Shown one piece after another: positions 26,965 to 36,113 of a stretch of DNA of 64,000 nucleotides (position 1 is its first letter; every line of letters begins with the position of its first letter). The notes below the pieces were generated by a model. It was not told the origin of the DNA and did no database searches. It saw only the letters and a program-made list of their open reading frames with translations. The position numbers and the translations under genes were made by a program. Origin of the DNA: Corynebacterium ciconiae DSM 44920 (GTDB lineage: Bacteria > Actinomycetota > Actinomycetes > Mycobacteriales > Mycobacteriaceae); NCBI RefSeq assembly GCF_030440575.1, contig NZ_CP047189.1, positions 2,418,001-2,482,000 of the forward strand. The letters are read 5' to 3'.

Positions 26965-27111
26965 TTGACGGCTCCATTCTCCTTCTGTAGACTCCGCTTC
27001 ACTTACTTTTACATTCACACCTATTGGGAGCCTGGTCTATTCCGATGAAGCTATGATCTCCACTCGGCATCGCCGAGAAGCCACATGCACATCAGCATTT
27101 TGGAGATCGCT
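26965..27111 (+). promoter_or_regulatory. Strong promoter and ~110-base leader of the ABC-F gene
   Basis: TTGACG (26965-26970) and TAGACT (26988-26993) at the ideal 17-base spacing predict transcription from about 27000. The leader holds a three-codon frame ATG-AAG-CTA-TGA (27045-27056), then a hairpin CTCGGC/GCCGAG (27062-27076). Such leaders are known in other ABC-F resistance genes, where ribosome stalling controls readthrough. No T-run follows the hairpin, so attenuation is only a suggestion. Confidence 0.55.
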
Positions 27112-28755
27112 ATGCCCAATATCGACGTTTCACATCTATCTTTCTCGTTCTCTGCTCGACCTCTTTTGGAGAACGTCCCTTTCACTCTCGAAGACAATCA
27201 TCGTGCCGCTTTAGTGGGGCCCAATGGATCTGGGAAAACCACTCTCTTGCGCCTACTACGTGGAGAATTAACTCCCGATTCCGGCGCCGTTACCGTAGGT
27301 GGCATCCAGACAGACAGCCCCCTGTGTGTCCCAGAAGCCTCGCGCACTCAAGGCACTGCTCAGGACTATCTGGACTTAGTCTTGGCGAAACCGCGCGCGA
27401 TGCTCGCCCGATTCGATGAGCTCGCAGCAGAACTTGCCGACGCTTCCTCGTCTTCAGACTTTGCCGGAGAGTATGACCAACTCCTCACTGCTTTGACTTC
27501 TGCGGATGTGTGGTCACTTGAGAGCCGCATTGAGAAGACTCTCGAAGGTTTAGGGTTGAAACAGCTTGTCGAGAACAATCTACAAAGTCCGCTGAGCACC
27601 CTATCTCCTGGACAGGTGGGACGGCTTGAGCTGGCTGGACTCATCCTTGTTCAGCCTCCCGTTCTTATTTTGGACGAACCTACTAACCACCTCGACGCGT
27701 CAGCCATTGACTTCTTGACGGGCCAAGTAAATAGTTGGCTGGGGCCTGTACTCATAGCAAGCCACGATCGTGCTTTCATCGAGGACACGGCCACCGTTAT
27801 CTACGACCTCGATATTGCCCATTGGCAAGCATTGGTTACGGCGGAAGGTGGCAACCCTCTGCCGGGAATGTATCGCTTTGCTGGGAAATATAGTGAGTCC
27901 CTCAAAGAGAAGCGTGACGCACAGGAAAAACATCAAGCGCTTCACTCAGCCCAGCAGCACGACAAGCGAGCTATTCGTTTGCATCGTCGCGGCAGCGAGG
28001 ATATCGCTCGCGGCGGAGCAAAGTTAGAAAGTGCTGAAGGATCCGCGCGTAAATTCTTTTCGGACCGCGCATCCAAGACCGCCTTAAGGCGAACCCGAAA
28101 CGATGACCAGCGCCTTAAAGAGTTGAGCATGCACGAGGTGCGCAAACCTCGGGACTACCAGCTAAAGCTCAACCTGCCTCCGATCGTCCCTGGCGGTGGT
28201 TTGGCGGTGAGTACACGTGAGGCAGCGCTGACCGGAAGGCTTCAGCCCACTACGTTTGATCTTGGTTGTGGCGAACACCTTTTGCTCACTGGAACCAACG
28301 GAGCTGGAAAAACAACCCTCTTACGCTGGATCGCCAGTGGATGCCCACCAAGTTCCGCTCCACACGAGGCGAGCGGCACGATAAGCGTCTCCGGTCGACT
28401 CGCCATCGTGCCTCAACGCCTGCCACAGCTAGGCGATCCCTACTTTACCGAGGAGCACTGGGCACATGGCATTGGCGAACTCGGTTCCGGAGTTATGCAC
28501 CCCTCATTGTGGTCCACTCCGATCCAAGACCTCTCAGCCGGTAACCAACGGCGTAGCCAGATCGCGGCTGCAACCGCACAACAACCCGAAATATTAGTCA
28601 TCGACGAACCAACCAACTATCTTGACGTGGCCGCCATCGAGGCATTACAAGCAGCTTTGGATGCATGGAACGGCACCCTCATCATCGCCAGCCATGACCG
28701 CTGGCTTATCGAGCATTGGCAGGGCACGAGGCTACACCTGCACTCAGCGCAGTAA
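27112..28755 (+). CDS. ABC-F family ribosome-protection-type ATPase
   Basis: 547 aa, two ABC domains and no membrane part. Domain 1: GPNGSGKTTLLRLL, LSPGQVGRLELAG, VLILDEPTNHLD. Domain 2: GTNGAGKTTLLRWI, LSAGNQRRSQIA, ILVIDEPTNYLD. The linker (about 245-355) is long, basic and rich in Arg/Lys, the region that reaches the peptidyl-transferase centre in antibiotic-resistance ABC-F proteins. ATG 27112 has GGAG eight bases upstream. The gene is less GC-rich and uses more A/T-ending codons than its neighbours, which points to transfer. A resistance role is plausible but not proven; the drug cannot be predicted. Confidence 0.85.
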   Translation: MPNIDVSHLSFSFSARPLLENVPFTLEDNHRAALVGPNGSGKTTLLRLLRGELTPDSGAVTVGGIQTDSPLCVPEASRTQGTAQDYLDLVLAKPRAMLARFDELAAELADASSSSDFAGEYDQLLTALTSADVWSLESRIEKTLEGLGLKQLVENNLQSPLSTLSPGQVGRLELAGLILVQPPVLILDEPTNHLDASAIDFLTGQVNSWLGPVLIASHDRAFIEDTATVIYDLDIAHWQALVTAEGGNPLPGMYRFAGKYSESLKEKRDAQEKHQALHSAQQHDKRAIRLHRRGSEDIARGGAKLESAEGSARKFFSDRASKTALRRTRNDDQRLKELSMHEVRKPRDYQLKLNLPPIVPGGGLAVSTREAALTGRLQPTTFDLGCGEHLLLTGTNGAGKTTLLRWIASGCPPSSAPHEASGTISVSGRLAIVPQRLPQLGDPYFTEEHWAHGIGELGSGVMHPSLWSTPIQDLSAGNQRRSQIAAATAQQPEILVIDEPTNYLDVAAIEALQAALDAWNGTLIIASHDRWLIEHWQGTRLHLHSAQ

Positions 28756-28792
28756 TTGTTGGCGGTACCGATTGGATGTGGCTCGGTAAGCT

Positions 28793-29040
28793 CTACCTAC
28801 TTGGAAAGAACTCGGAGGCAGGTCCTTGGTAGAGCTTGCACTCGATGACGTCAGTAGGCAGGCCCCAGCGCCAACACTCGTGGAGCTGCTCAACGAGGTC
28901 CACGTACCGGGCGTACTCGGAAGTCCGTCATCCAGAGGTTTTCCTCCACCCGAGACCAGCCGCCACTCTCCTGTCCACGATGAGGGGCCGGCGAGTATCA
29001 ACTGGAGTAGGGCGACCGGCAGCTTAGTAGAGCAACTAGG
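28793..29040 (-). pseudogene. Frameshifted gene remnant
   Basis: Two adjacent minus-strand frames read as one protein if a frameshift near 28921-28930 is undone. The first ends LAGPSSWTGEWRLVSGGG followed by KPLDD. The second continues TSEYARYVDLVEQL, then HECWRWGLPTDVIECKLYQG, and stops at 28793-28795. Neither part has a start codon with a ribosome site. The family is not recognised. It sits beside the ABC-F gene in the accessory patch. The rest of 28756-29236 shows nothing else I can support. Confidence 0.4.
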
Positions 29041-29236
29041 TAAAACGCCGATCCAAGGCATGTGATCCTTGCATGGCTCTGTTCTGTAGCCTGCCCCTGC
29101 AATTGCTCGAGGAAACGATAGCCGATGGCTGGCGCCCCTAACCTCCCAGTTGTCCTGTGCAGAACCCCCGTCCGACGAGGGCACATTCTGATCATCAACC
29201 CGACCGGCGGTTAACCCCTGTATCCACCAAAGAAGC

Positions 29237-29267
29237 AGCCCCACCTTCCGAGAGCGAAGGTGGGGCT
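29237..29267. terminator. Terminator hairpin next to tRNA-Thr
   Basis: AGCCCCACCTTC (29237-29248) and GAAGGTGGGGCT (29256-29267), a perfect 12-bp stem with a 7-base loop. On the minus strand it is followed by GCTTCTTT. On the plus strand TTTTTT follows at a short distance. It ends tRNA-Thr transcription and may work in both directions. Confidence 0.85.
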
Positions 29268-29282
29268 GACCTGTTTTTTCTG

Positions 29283-29358
29283 TGGAGCCGCCTGCGAGAA
29301 TCGAACTCGCGACCTTCTCATTACGAGTGAGATGCTCTACCGACTGAGCTAAGGCGGC
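29283..29358 (-). tRNA. tRNA-Thr (anticodon CGT)
   Basis: 76 bases including CCA. Acceptor stem GCCGCCT/AGGCGGC, D-arm AGCTCAGTCGGTAGAGC, anticodon stem TCTCA/TGAGA with loop CTCGTAA, T-arm GCGAGTTCGATTCTCGC. CGT reads ACG threonine codons. Confidence 0.97.
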
Positions 29359-29441
29359 CAGCGTAGCGGCGCATCATGCACCGCCATTACCGACTGGAAG
29401 TTTAGCGCACCACAGCGCACATTCCTAAATCCGCCCGTCGG

Positions 29442-30626
29442 CTACTGCTCCACCCCGTATGCCAATCGGAATTTCCCGATCATGGCATCCAACGCCACCG
29501 TGGGGCGGACGTTGAAAGTGAGCATCTCACGACACTCCGCGATTGCATCAATGCAGCGCAGCAACCCCGGCACGCCCACCTGCTGGGCAAGATCGCGCGA
29601 GAGTCCATCGAAATCTGGGTGCGTCAAGCTTGTCGACGCCGCGCTCGCCACGATAATCGCATCCCTATACAGTCCCGCTAGGTCGGTGAGCGCCAAATCG
29701 AGCGCATCGTGGGTGGAACGGGTCCGGCGGCGCTTGTGCTGTTTTTCGAGTTCTTTCAGCTCGCCCCTGCTGCCCCGCAGTGCCGCAGCGGTGCCTTTAC
29801 CCCTCGACCCCATGCCCAGAGATTGTTTGAGCTCATCTACTTCCCGCTCATTGTGGGCGGCTAGGGTGCTGTCGGTTTCGTCTTCGATCACTTTCACCAG
29901 AGCTGCTACGTCTTGAAAGGCGCTGGAACCATGGTTGACGAGCTCAGCGAGCTGCAGCACTCTCGCGCGTCGCTTCTGCGCTTGGGTATCGGTGGCGAGG
30001 TGGCGGGCTCGTCCGATGTGCCCGCTGGAGGCTGCTGCCGCCAAGTGCGCGGCACGTTTGTTCGTCACTCCTTCGCGGATCAGGAGCTCAGCCACAGCTT
30101 CTGGGCTGGGCATCGGGATGTACAGGTGGCGGCAGCGTGAACGCAGCGTGACCGAGAAGTCCTCGGGGTCGGTCGAGGGGGCGCAGAAGATCATGACCGT
30201 CCGCTCTGGCGGCTCTTCCACGGTCTTCAACAAAGCATTGGAGGATTCGGAGCCCAGACGATCGGCGTCCTCGATGATGATGACGCGCCACCGCCCATGG
30301 GTGGGGGCGGTGTTGGCGAGCGGAATGATGCGGTCGCGTACCTGTGCCACTGGGATCACCACCCCATCGGGCACCAAGCGATACACGTCAGGATGGGTGC
30401 CCGCGAACACCATCCGGCAGCCCTCGCATCGCCCGCAGCCGTAGCCGCCGGGGGTTTCACACACGAGCGCGGCAGCGAATGCTTGTGCGGCCACGGATCG
30501 ACCAGAGCCGGGCGGGCCCGTGAGGAGCCACGCGTGGGTCATGTGCTCGGGGTGGGAGGCGGCGTCGATAAGCACCTGCGCCACACTCGTCGCCCCAGCG
30601 AGGCGGTTGAATACTTCGGAGCTCAC
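29442..30626 (-). CDS. holB: DNA polymerase III delta' subunit
   Basis: 394 aa clamp-loader subunit. The P-loop region TGPPGSGRSVAAQ is present, a zinc-binding cluster CGYGCGRCEGC-like segment follows (GGYGCGRCEGCRMVF), then EDADRLGSESSNALLKTVEEPP and the SRC motif in LRSRCRH. The C-terminal half holds the helical collar. Delta' helps load the sliding clamp during replication. The GTG start is supported by TACGCT (30635-30640) ending 8 bases upstream. It is divergent from cyaB, 53 bases away. Two exact iterated 13-mers fall inside this gene. Confidence 0.88.
   Translation of the reverse strand: MSSEVFNRLAGATSVAQVLIDAASHPEHMTHAWLLTGPPGSGRSVAAQAFAAALVCETPGGYGCGRCEGCRMVFAGTHPDVYRLVPDGVVIPVAQVRDRIIPLANTAPTHGRWRVIIIEDADRLGSESSNALLKTVEEPPERTVMIFCAPSTDPEDFSVTLRSRCRHLYIPMPSPEAVAELLIREGVTNKRAAHLAAAASSGHIGRARHLATDTQAQKRRARVLQLAELVNHGSSAFQDVAALVKVIEDETDSTLAAHNEREVDELKQSLGMGSRGKGTAAALRGSRGELKELEKQHKRRRTRSTHDALDLALTDLAGLYRDAIIVASAASTSLTHPDFDGLSRDLAQQVGVPGLLRCIDAIAECREMLTFNVRPTVALDAMIGKFRLAYGVEQ
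29628..29640 (-). repeat. Iterated 13-mer inside holB (C form)
   Basis: GCTTGTCGACGCC on the plus strand; on the coding strand it encodes Ala-Ser-Thr-Ser near the end of the protein. Confidence 0.75.
30561..30573 (+). repeat. Iterated 13-mer inside holB (T form)
   Basis: GGCGTCGATAAGC on the plus strand; on the coding strand CTT-ATC-GAC-GCC encodes Leu-Ile-Asp-Ala near the N-terminus. Confidence 0.75.
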
Positions 30627-30679
30627 GACAAACTAGCGTAGCTCACCTAAACGAAGGCCAACTGATTAAAGTAATTGCT

Positions 30680-32206
30680 ATGACTCGATTGGCACGGGCA
30701 CTGAAATGGCTCTGGGGAACCGCGTGGCCGCTCTATGGCGCCACCGTCCTTGTGTCTAACCTGCTGGGTGCCGTGGCCATCATGGCGTTCATCCACTACC
30801 TCATTCCGCTGCCCGAGGGCACGAACTTTGGGCAGTCGCGTTTCGATGTCCCCTCCATCGGCATCTTCTACGTCGTCTTCGCTGTGATTGTTGGCGCTAT
30901 CGCCACCTACTACCTGTTCAAACCGGTACTGATGTGGCAGCGCCACCCAGACGAGCATGACCGCAACATGGTGCGCAACCTCGTGATGCGCATTCCCGTG
31001 TACCAAGCGATCATCGCTGGGGTGGTGTGGCTGATTGGGATTGCGATTCTCACCATCGTGGCCAGCAGTGTCTCTGGGCGCTTCGCCGCAGTGATCTTCT
31101 TCGCCACGCTTCTCGGCGGCTGCGCCGTGGTGCTTCTCACCTACTTTGAGGCGCAGCGTCTCGTGCGCCCTGTAGCCACCCAGGCGCTTGCTCGGCGCTT
31201 CGAGGACTCCACTCTCGAGCCACCCGTCTCACACCGCATGCGGCTGACATGGCTGTCCACCACCGCCATGCCGATCATCGGCATCATGCTGCTACTCATG
31301 GGGCAATCGGTGGGCTACTTCACCGATGAGCCGGCTGACATTCTCCCCGCCATTCTGGCGCTGTGCGTACTCGCGCTCATCACGGGGCTCCTCGCCACCA
31401 CCTTGCTGATTATGAGCGTGGTGGATCCGATTATGGAGCTTCAAGACGCCATCAATCGCGTGCGTCGGGGCGAAAACGGCGTAGCCGTGGACATCTACGA
31501 TGGCTCCGAGGTGGGTGTGCTGCAGGCAGGCTTCAACGAGATGATGCGCGGATTGCGCGAACGCCAACGAGTGCGCGACATCTTCGGTCGCTATGTGGGC
31601 ACAGAGGTCGCCAGCCGCGCCCTCGAAGAGCGCCCCACCCTCGGCGGCGAAGACCGCAAGGTGGCGGTGCTTTTCGTGGACGTCATCGGCTCCACCACCT
31701 TCGCCGTGCACCACACCCCCGAGGAAGTAGTTACCGTGCTCAACGAGTTCTTCGAGCACGTGGTGGAATCCGTGCATGAGCACCGCGGCATCATCAACAA
31801 GTTCCAAGGCGATGCCGCCCTTGCAGTCTTCGGGGCGCCGGTTTCGCTTTCCGACGCCACCGGCGCCGCCCTAGCCACCGCGCGTGATCTGCAGCGCCGG
31901 CTCAAAGACAGCCAGCTGGAATGCGGGATTGGCGTCGCCACCGGCAACGTGGTGGCCGGCCACATCGGCGGGCACGACCGCTTCGAGTACACCGTGATCG
32001 GCGATGCGGTCAATCAGGCCGCCCGTCTCACCGAGCTCGCCAAGGACACCCCGGGCAAGACTCTCACCTCGGCATCGACGCTGCGCGACGCCAACGAGGC
32101 CGAGCAAGCCCGGTGGACCGTGCTGAAATCCGTGGAACTGCGCGGGCGCCAGGAAATGACCCAGCTCGCCCGCCCGATCCGCCCCACCTTGGCGGACCGC
32201 TCCTAG
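30680..32206 (+). CDS. cyaB: Membrane-bound class III adenylate cyclase
   Basis: 508 aa. Six membrane helices fill about residues 10-255, a HAMP linker follows (PIMELQDAINRVRRGE), then the catalytic domain from about 330. Metal-binding aspartates are in VAVLFVDVIGSTTF and KFQGDAALAVFG; the transition-state region is TVIGDAVNQAARLTELA. It makes cAMP from ATP. In C. glutamicum the single adenylate cyclase CyaB, also near topA, supplies cAMP to GlxR, whose gene lies at 52175-52858 here. TAAAGT (30667-30672) ends 7 bases before the ATG, so the mRNA is leaderless. Its stop codon interlocks with that of the convergent Nudix gene in one CTAG. Confidence 0.93.
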   Translation: MTRLARALKWLWGTAWPLYGATVLVSNLLGAVAIMAFIHYLIPLPEGTNFGQSRFDVPSIGIFYVVFAVIVGAIATYYLFKPVLMWQRHPDEHDRNMVRNLVMRIPVYQAIIAGVVWLIGIAILTIVASSVSGRFAAVIFFATLLGGCAVVLLTYFEAQRLVRPVATQALARRFEDSTLEPPVSHRMRLTWLSTTAMPIIGIMLLLMGQSVGYFTDEPADILPAILALCVLALITGLLATTLLIMSVVDPIMELQDAINRVRRGENGVAVDIYDGSEVGVLQAGFNEMMRGLRERQRVRDIFGRYVGTEVASRALEERPTLGGEDRKVAVLFVDVIGSTTFAVHHTPEEVVTVLNEFFEHVVESVHEHRGIINKFQGDAALAVFGAPVSLSDATGAALATARDLQRRLKDSQLECGIGVATGNVVAGHIGGHDRFEYTVIGDAVNQAARLTELAKDTPGKTLTSASTLRDANEAEQARWTVLKSVELRGRQEMTQLARPIRPTLADRS

Positions 32207-32625
32207 GCCGTCAGCCGCGGGAAAATCTCCGTGACCATGAGCGGGGCGCAGTCCACCCCGTAGTCGGAGACGCGCTGCGGATCCATCCACAGCACTTCCT
32301 CGATCTCTGCGGCGGGTGTAATCTCCGCGGCCTGCTCGGCGCTGAGCGTGCGCGTGCACACAAACACATCGGCCGAGACCACCCAGCCCGCCTCATTGGC
32401 GGCGGGGGCCTCTAGTCGGCCCAGCGGCGTGAGCTCTTCAGGAGCAAGAACCAGCCCGATCTCTTCCTCGAGCTCGCGGATTCCCGTCTCTACTGGGTCC
32501 TCACCCAGCTCGGGCTTTCCGCCGGGCTGCATGAACCGAGAGGTTCCGCGCTTCCGCACGGTCAGCACACGGCCCTGCTCATCCCGAATCACTACTGCGC
32601 TTACCCGCACCACATCTGCAGCCAT
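32203..32625 (-). CDS. Nudix hydrolase (MutT-like)
   Basis: 140 aa. The Nudix box is intact: GKPELGEDPVETGIRELEEE followed by IGL, giving G-x5-E-x7-REL-x-EE-x-GL. GTSRFMQPGGKPE precedes it, as in MutT-type NTP pyrophosphohydrolases, which clean up oxidised nucleotides or other nucleoside diphosphate derivatives. The ATG overlaps the topA stop by one base (TAATG), so it is translated from the topA mRNA. Confidence 0.87.
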   Translation of the reverse strand: MAADVVRVSAVVIRDEQGRVLTVRKRGTSRFMQPGGKPELGEDPVETGIRELEEEIGLVLAPEELTPLGRLEAPAANEAGWVVSADVFVCTRTLSAEQAAEITPAAEIEEVLWMDPQRVSDYGVDCAPLMVTEIFPRLTA

Positions 32626-35600
32626 TACTGTGCCGAACGCCTCCTCGACCCCGCCTTCACCACGTTCTTCGTGGTGCGCTTCACCGACTTCTTGCTGGAC
32701 TTCTTGCTAGCTTTTTTGCTGGCCTTTTTGCTCGCCTTTTTACGCGATTTCTTCGCCGACTTCGAGGCCGAGGGATTCTCCGCCTCCTTTGCGCGTCGTT
32801 CAGACAGCAGCTCGCAGGCCCGGGCATCCGTCATCGTCTCGGGAGTGTCCCCCTTACGCAGCGAGGCATTGGTGGTGCCATCGGTGACGTAGGGGCCAAA
32901 GCGGCCATCCTTCACCGACATCGGCTTACCCGAGACGTCATTATCACCCAGTTGCTTCAACGGCGGCTTGGCGGCGGCCCGCCCCCGGCGCTTCGGCTCG
33001 GCATAGATGCGTCGAGCCTGCTCAAGGGTGACGGTGAAGATCTGCTCCTCATCACCCAAAGAACGGGAATCATTGCCCTTCTTCAGATACGGGCCATAGC
33101 GGCCATTCTGGGCGGTAATCAGCTCCCCATCCGCTGGGTCCACGCCCACCTCGCGAGGCAGCGACAGCAGCTTCAAGGCCTCCTCGAGGGTGACCGTTGC
33201 CGGTTCCATCGAGCTAAACAGCGAGGCAGTGCCGGGCTTGAGCCGCTCATCGATAATCTCGCGGATACGCTTTTCCTTCTGCTTCGCCGCAGTCTTGGTC
33301 TCCCAATTCTTGGCGCGCTTACCCTCCTTGGCACGCTCAGCGTCCTCGGCTGCGCGTTCCTCGGCGATGATCGTTTCCGCGACATCGAGGATGTGGCTCT
33401 CCTCGTCCTCAGTCACCAGCTCCGTCACATAGGGGCCATAACGGCCCTCCTTGGCCACCACCATGCGGCCATTCTCTGGGTTACGGCCCAGCTCTCGGCC
33501 GCCCTGCGGGGTGGCAAAAAGCTTCTCCGCAGCATCGAGCGTGATCTCGTCTGGGGTGGTGGAATCCGGCAGGTTGGCCCGCTGATACTCGGGGCTGCCA
33601 TCGGATTGGGTGCCCACCACGCGCTCCAAGTAAGGGCCGTAGCGGCCCACGCGCACCACAATGGCGCGTCCCTGCTCGTCGTCGAAGAGCTTCAGGGAAT
33701 TGACGGACCGAGCATCAATGCTTTCGAGGTTGTCGTCGATAAGCGATTTCAGCCCACCGGACCGAGCGATCGACTCAGCCGTGTTCTTCGAAGCGGCCTT
33801 GTTTCCAAAATAGAAATCGCTGAGCCAATGGTGGCCATCTTCATTGCCCACCGCAATATCGTCTAGCTCGTCTTCCATCGACGAGGTGAAGTCATAATCC
33901 ACCAATGCCGAGAAGTTCGACTCCATCAAACCCACCACGGCAAACGCCACCCACGAGGGAACCAGGGCATTGCCGCGAGGGAACACATAACCGCGATCCT
34001 GAATGGTCTTGATAATCGAGGCGTACGTGGACGGACGGCCGATACCGAGATCCTCCATCTTCTTCACCAAGCTTGCCTCGGTGTAGCGTGCCGGAGGATT
34101 CGTAGCATGGCTTTCCGCATGCACATCCTTCGTCAGCAAGTCATCGCCCGCGCTCAAGCGCGGCAAACGCTTCTCGGCGTTATCAGCCACGTTGCGACCA
34201 TCAGCCAAGCGGGAGGTTTCCACATACGCCTTCAAGAAACCGGGGAACGTAATCGAACGCCCCGTGGCGGAGAACTCCACCTCCTGCTCACCGGAGGACA
34301 ACTGGGCAGTACCGGCGATACTCACCTTCATCGAGGTCCCCTTGGCATCCGCCATCTGGGAGGCCACGGTGCGCTGCCAAATCAGCTCATAGAGCTTGAA
34401 CTCCTCGGCATCCAACTGGCCAGATAGCGACGTAGGCGTAGCGAAAGACTCACCCGCCGGCCGAATCGCCTCGTGCGCCTCCTGGGAGTTTTTCACCTTT
34501 CGCGAATACTGCCGCGGGCTAGAGGGCACGTAGCTCTCGCCGTACAGCTCACGCGCCTGCACCCGCGCCGCCTCCTGGCCCGCACGGGAGAGCGTGGTGG
34601 AGTCGGTACGCATATAAGTGATGTGACCGTTTTCGTAGAGGCGCTGCGCGATGCGCATCGTCCGCTCCGAGGTGTAATGCAGCTTGCGGCCGGCCTCCTG
34701 CTGCAGCGTGGAGGTCATAAACGGCGGATAGGGCTTACGAGTATAGGGCTTTTCCTCCACCGCGCTCACCCGCAGAGGCTGACCCTTCAGGCCCTCTTCG
34801 AGTGCCTCAGCGGCGGATTTATCAATCACCACCACATCATCCGGCTTACGCAGCACGCCATCATCATTGAAGTCACGGCCCTGGGCGATGCGCTTACCGT
34901 CCACGCCGGTGAGCTTCGCCTGAAAATCTCGGGGCTCATCAGCCTTGGCGTTCTGCGCGGCCACCTCGGCCACCAAGTCCCAGTACTCGGCGGAAACGAA
35001 GGACATGCGCTCCCGCTCGCGTTCCACGATCACGCGAGTGGCCACGGACTGGACGCGCCCTGCGGATAGCCGCGGCATTACTTTCTTCCACAGCACTGGG
35101 GAGATCTCATAGCCGTAGAGCCGATCCAAGATGCGGCGCGTCTCCTGAGCATCCACCAAGTTCATATCCAGCTCACGGGTGTTTTCCGCGGCCGCCACAA
35201 TGGCGGGCTTGGTGATCTCGTTGAACACCATGCGCCGCACCGGAATCTTCGGTTTAAGCACCTCGAGCAGGTGCCACGCGATGGCCTCGCCCTCACGGTC
35301 GGGGTCTGTAGCCAGGTAGAGCTCGTCTACTTGCTTCAGCTTCTTCTTGAGATCCGCGACCTTTTTCTTCTTATCGGGGCTCACCAAGTAGAGCGGCGCG
35401 AACTCATTGTTCACGTCCACGCCCAGCCGGGCCCACGACTCCTTCTTGTATTTCGCGGGAATGTCCGCAGCACCGCGCGGGAGGTCACGAATGTGCCCCA
35501 CCGATGCTTCGACGATGTAGTCATCGCCCAAATACGGCTGGATCTTCCTCGCCTTGGTCGCCGACTCGACAATCACTAGGCGCTTCGTTCCTTCAGCCAC
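32625..35600 (-). CDS. topA: DNA topoisomerase I
   Basis: 991 aa type IA enzyme. Toprim domain RLVIVESATKARKIQ with the acidic DPDREGEAIAWH motif; active-site Tyr329 in ITYMRTDSTTLS. The C-terminal half has no zinc fingers. Instead it has four repeats of the GRYGPYL/V kind (GRYGPYLER, GRYGPYVTE, GRYGPYLKK, GRFGPYVTD), the actinobacterial form, and ends in a Lys/Ser/Ala-rich tail of about 45 residues that should help processive DNA binding. It relaxes negative supercoils. GTG 35600 has AGGAAAGG five bases upstream. A one-mismatch copy of the iterated word lies at 33732-33744. Confidence 0.96.
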   Translation of the reverse strand: MAEGTKRLVIVESATKARKIQPYLGDDYIVEASVGHIRDLPRGAADIPAKYKKESWARLGVDVNNEFAPLYLVSPDKKKKVADLKKKLKQVDELYLATDPDREGEAIAWHLLEVLKPKIPVRRMVFNEITKPAIVAAAENTRELDMNLVDAQETRRILDRLYGYEISPVLWKKVMPRLSAGRVQSVATRVIVERERERMSFVSAEYWDLVAEVAAQNAKADEPRDFQAKLTGVDGKRIAQGRDFNDDGVLRKPDDVVVIDKSAAEALEEGLKGQPLRVSAVEEKPYTRKPYPPFMTSTLQQEAGRKLHYTSERTMRIAQRLYENGHITYMRTDSTTLSRAGQEAARVQARELYGESYVPSSPRQYSRKVKNSQEAHEAIRPAGESFATPTSLSGQLDAEEFKLYELIWQRTVASQMADAKGTSMKVSIAGTAQLSSGEQEVEFSATGRSITFPGFLKAYVETSRLADGRNVADNAEKRLPRLSAGDDLLTKDVHAESHATNPPARYTEASLVKKMEDLGIGRPSTYASIIKTIQDRGYVFPRGNALVPSWVAFAVVGLMESNFSALVDYDFTSSMEDELDDIAVGNEDGHHWLSDFYFGNKAASKNTAESIARSGGLKSLIDDNLESIDARSVNSLKLFDDEQGRAIVVRVGRYGPYLERVVGTQSDGSPEYQRANLPDSTTPDEITLDAAEKLFATPQGGRELGRNPENGRMVVAKEGRYGPYVTELVTEDEESHILDVAETIIAEERAAEDAERAKEGKRAKNWETKTAAKQKEKRIREIIDERLKPGTASLFSSMEPATVTLEEALKLLSLPREVGVDPADGELITAQNGRYGPYLKKGNDSRSLGDEEQIFTVTLEQARRIYAEPKRRGRAAAKPPLKQLGDNDVSGKPMSVKDGRFGPYVTDGTTNASLRKGDTPETMTDARACELLSERRAKEAENPSASKSAKKSRKKASKKASKKASKKSSKKSVKRTTKNVVKAGSRRRSAQ

Positions 35601-36113
35601 GGTTACCTTTCCTCGCGTGGGGGCAGCCTGGGCGCCGCCTGACGGCACTCGTGGCTGCTGCTCACGTGTGTTGGAGCTATCTAAAGATGGTTAATGAGGT
35701 TGGCGGTGGTGAGCTCGCGGCGGACACAGCCACATGTCGTGCCCGCGTACAGCACGCCCGCGCTGCCGCACGATCCGACCACTACGGCTACCGGTGCGCT
35801 GCCCGCGCGACTGCGCAGACACATCTGCACCAGTACCCATCTTCTTTATCTGTGGTCATTTAGCGTACACAGTAATATATGGGTCTTCCACGGTGCTATC
35901 TGGGGTACCAGCAACGGGGGACACCGCCCCTGTGGGCTTCGACCCCACTACCCACAGTGGAAGCACTACCGCAGCGGCATGAATATCAACTTCGGCATGC
36001 GCCACGCTCGCGCCGCTTGCGCCGCACGCTCGCGCGGTGCGGTGCATGCTCGCGCCGTGCGACAAGCGGCCGCTCACACCGCTCGATGCGACGCACCCTG
36101 ACCGCGGCATGCA
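35601..36113. other. 513-base non-coding region between topA and cspA
   Basis: No frame here looks like a gene. It holds the topA 5' region (a TAGATA box near 35680 on the minus strand). It also holds a perfect hairpin CTGTGGG (35930-35936)/CCCACAG (35951-35957), and three copies of CAYGCTCGCGCSG at 36003, 36025 and 36045. The copies are 20-22 bases apart, so they face the same side of the helix. Confidence 0.5.

Noticed and set aside
32640..32760. Tandem-repeat-like stretch
   Set aside because: It is the Lys-rich tail of TopA, coded by repeated AAG-AAG-type codons; not an independent repeat.
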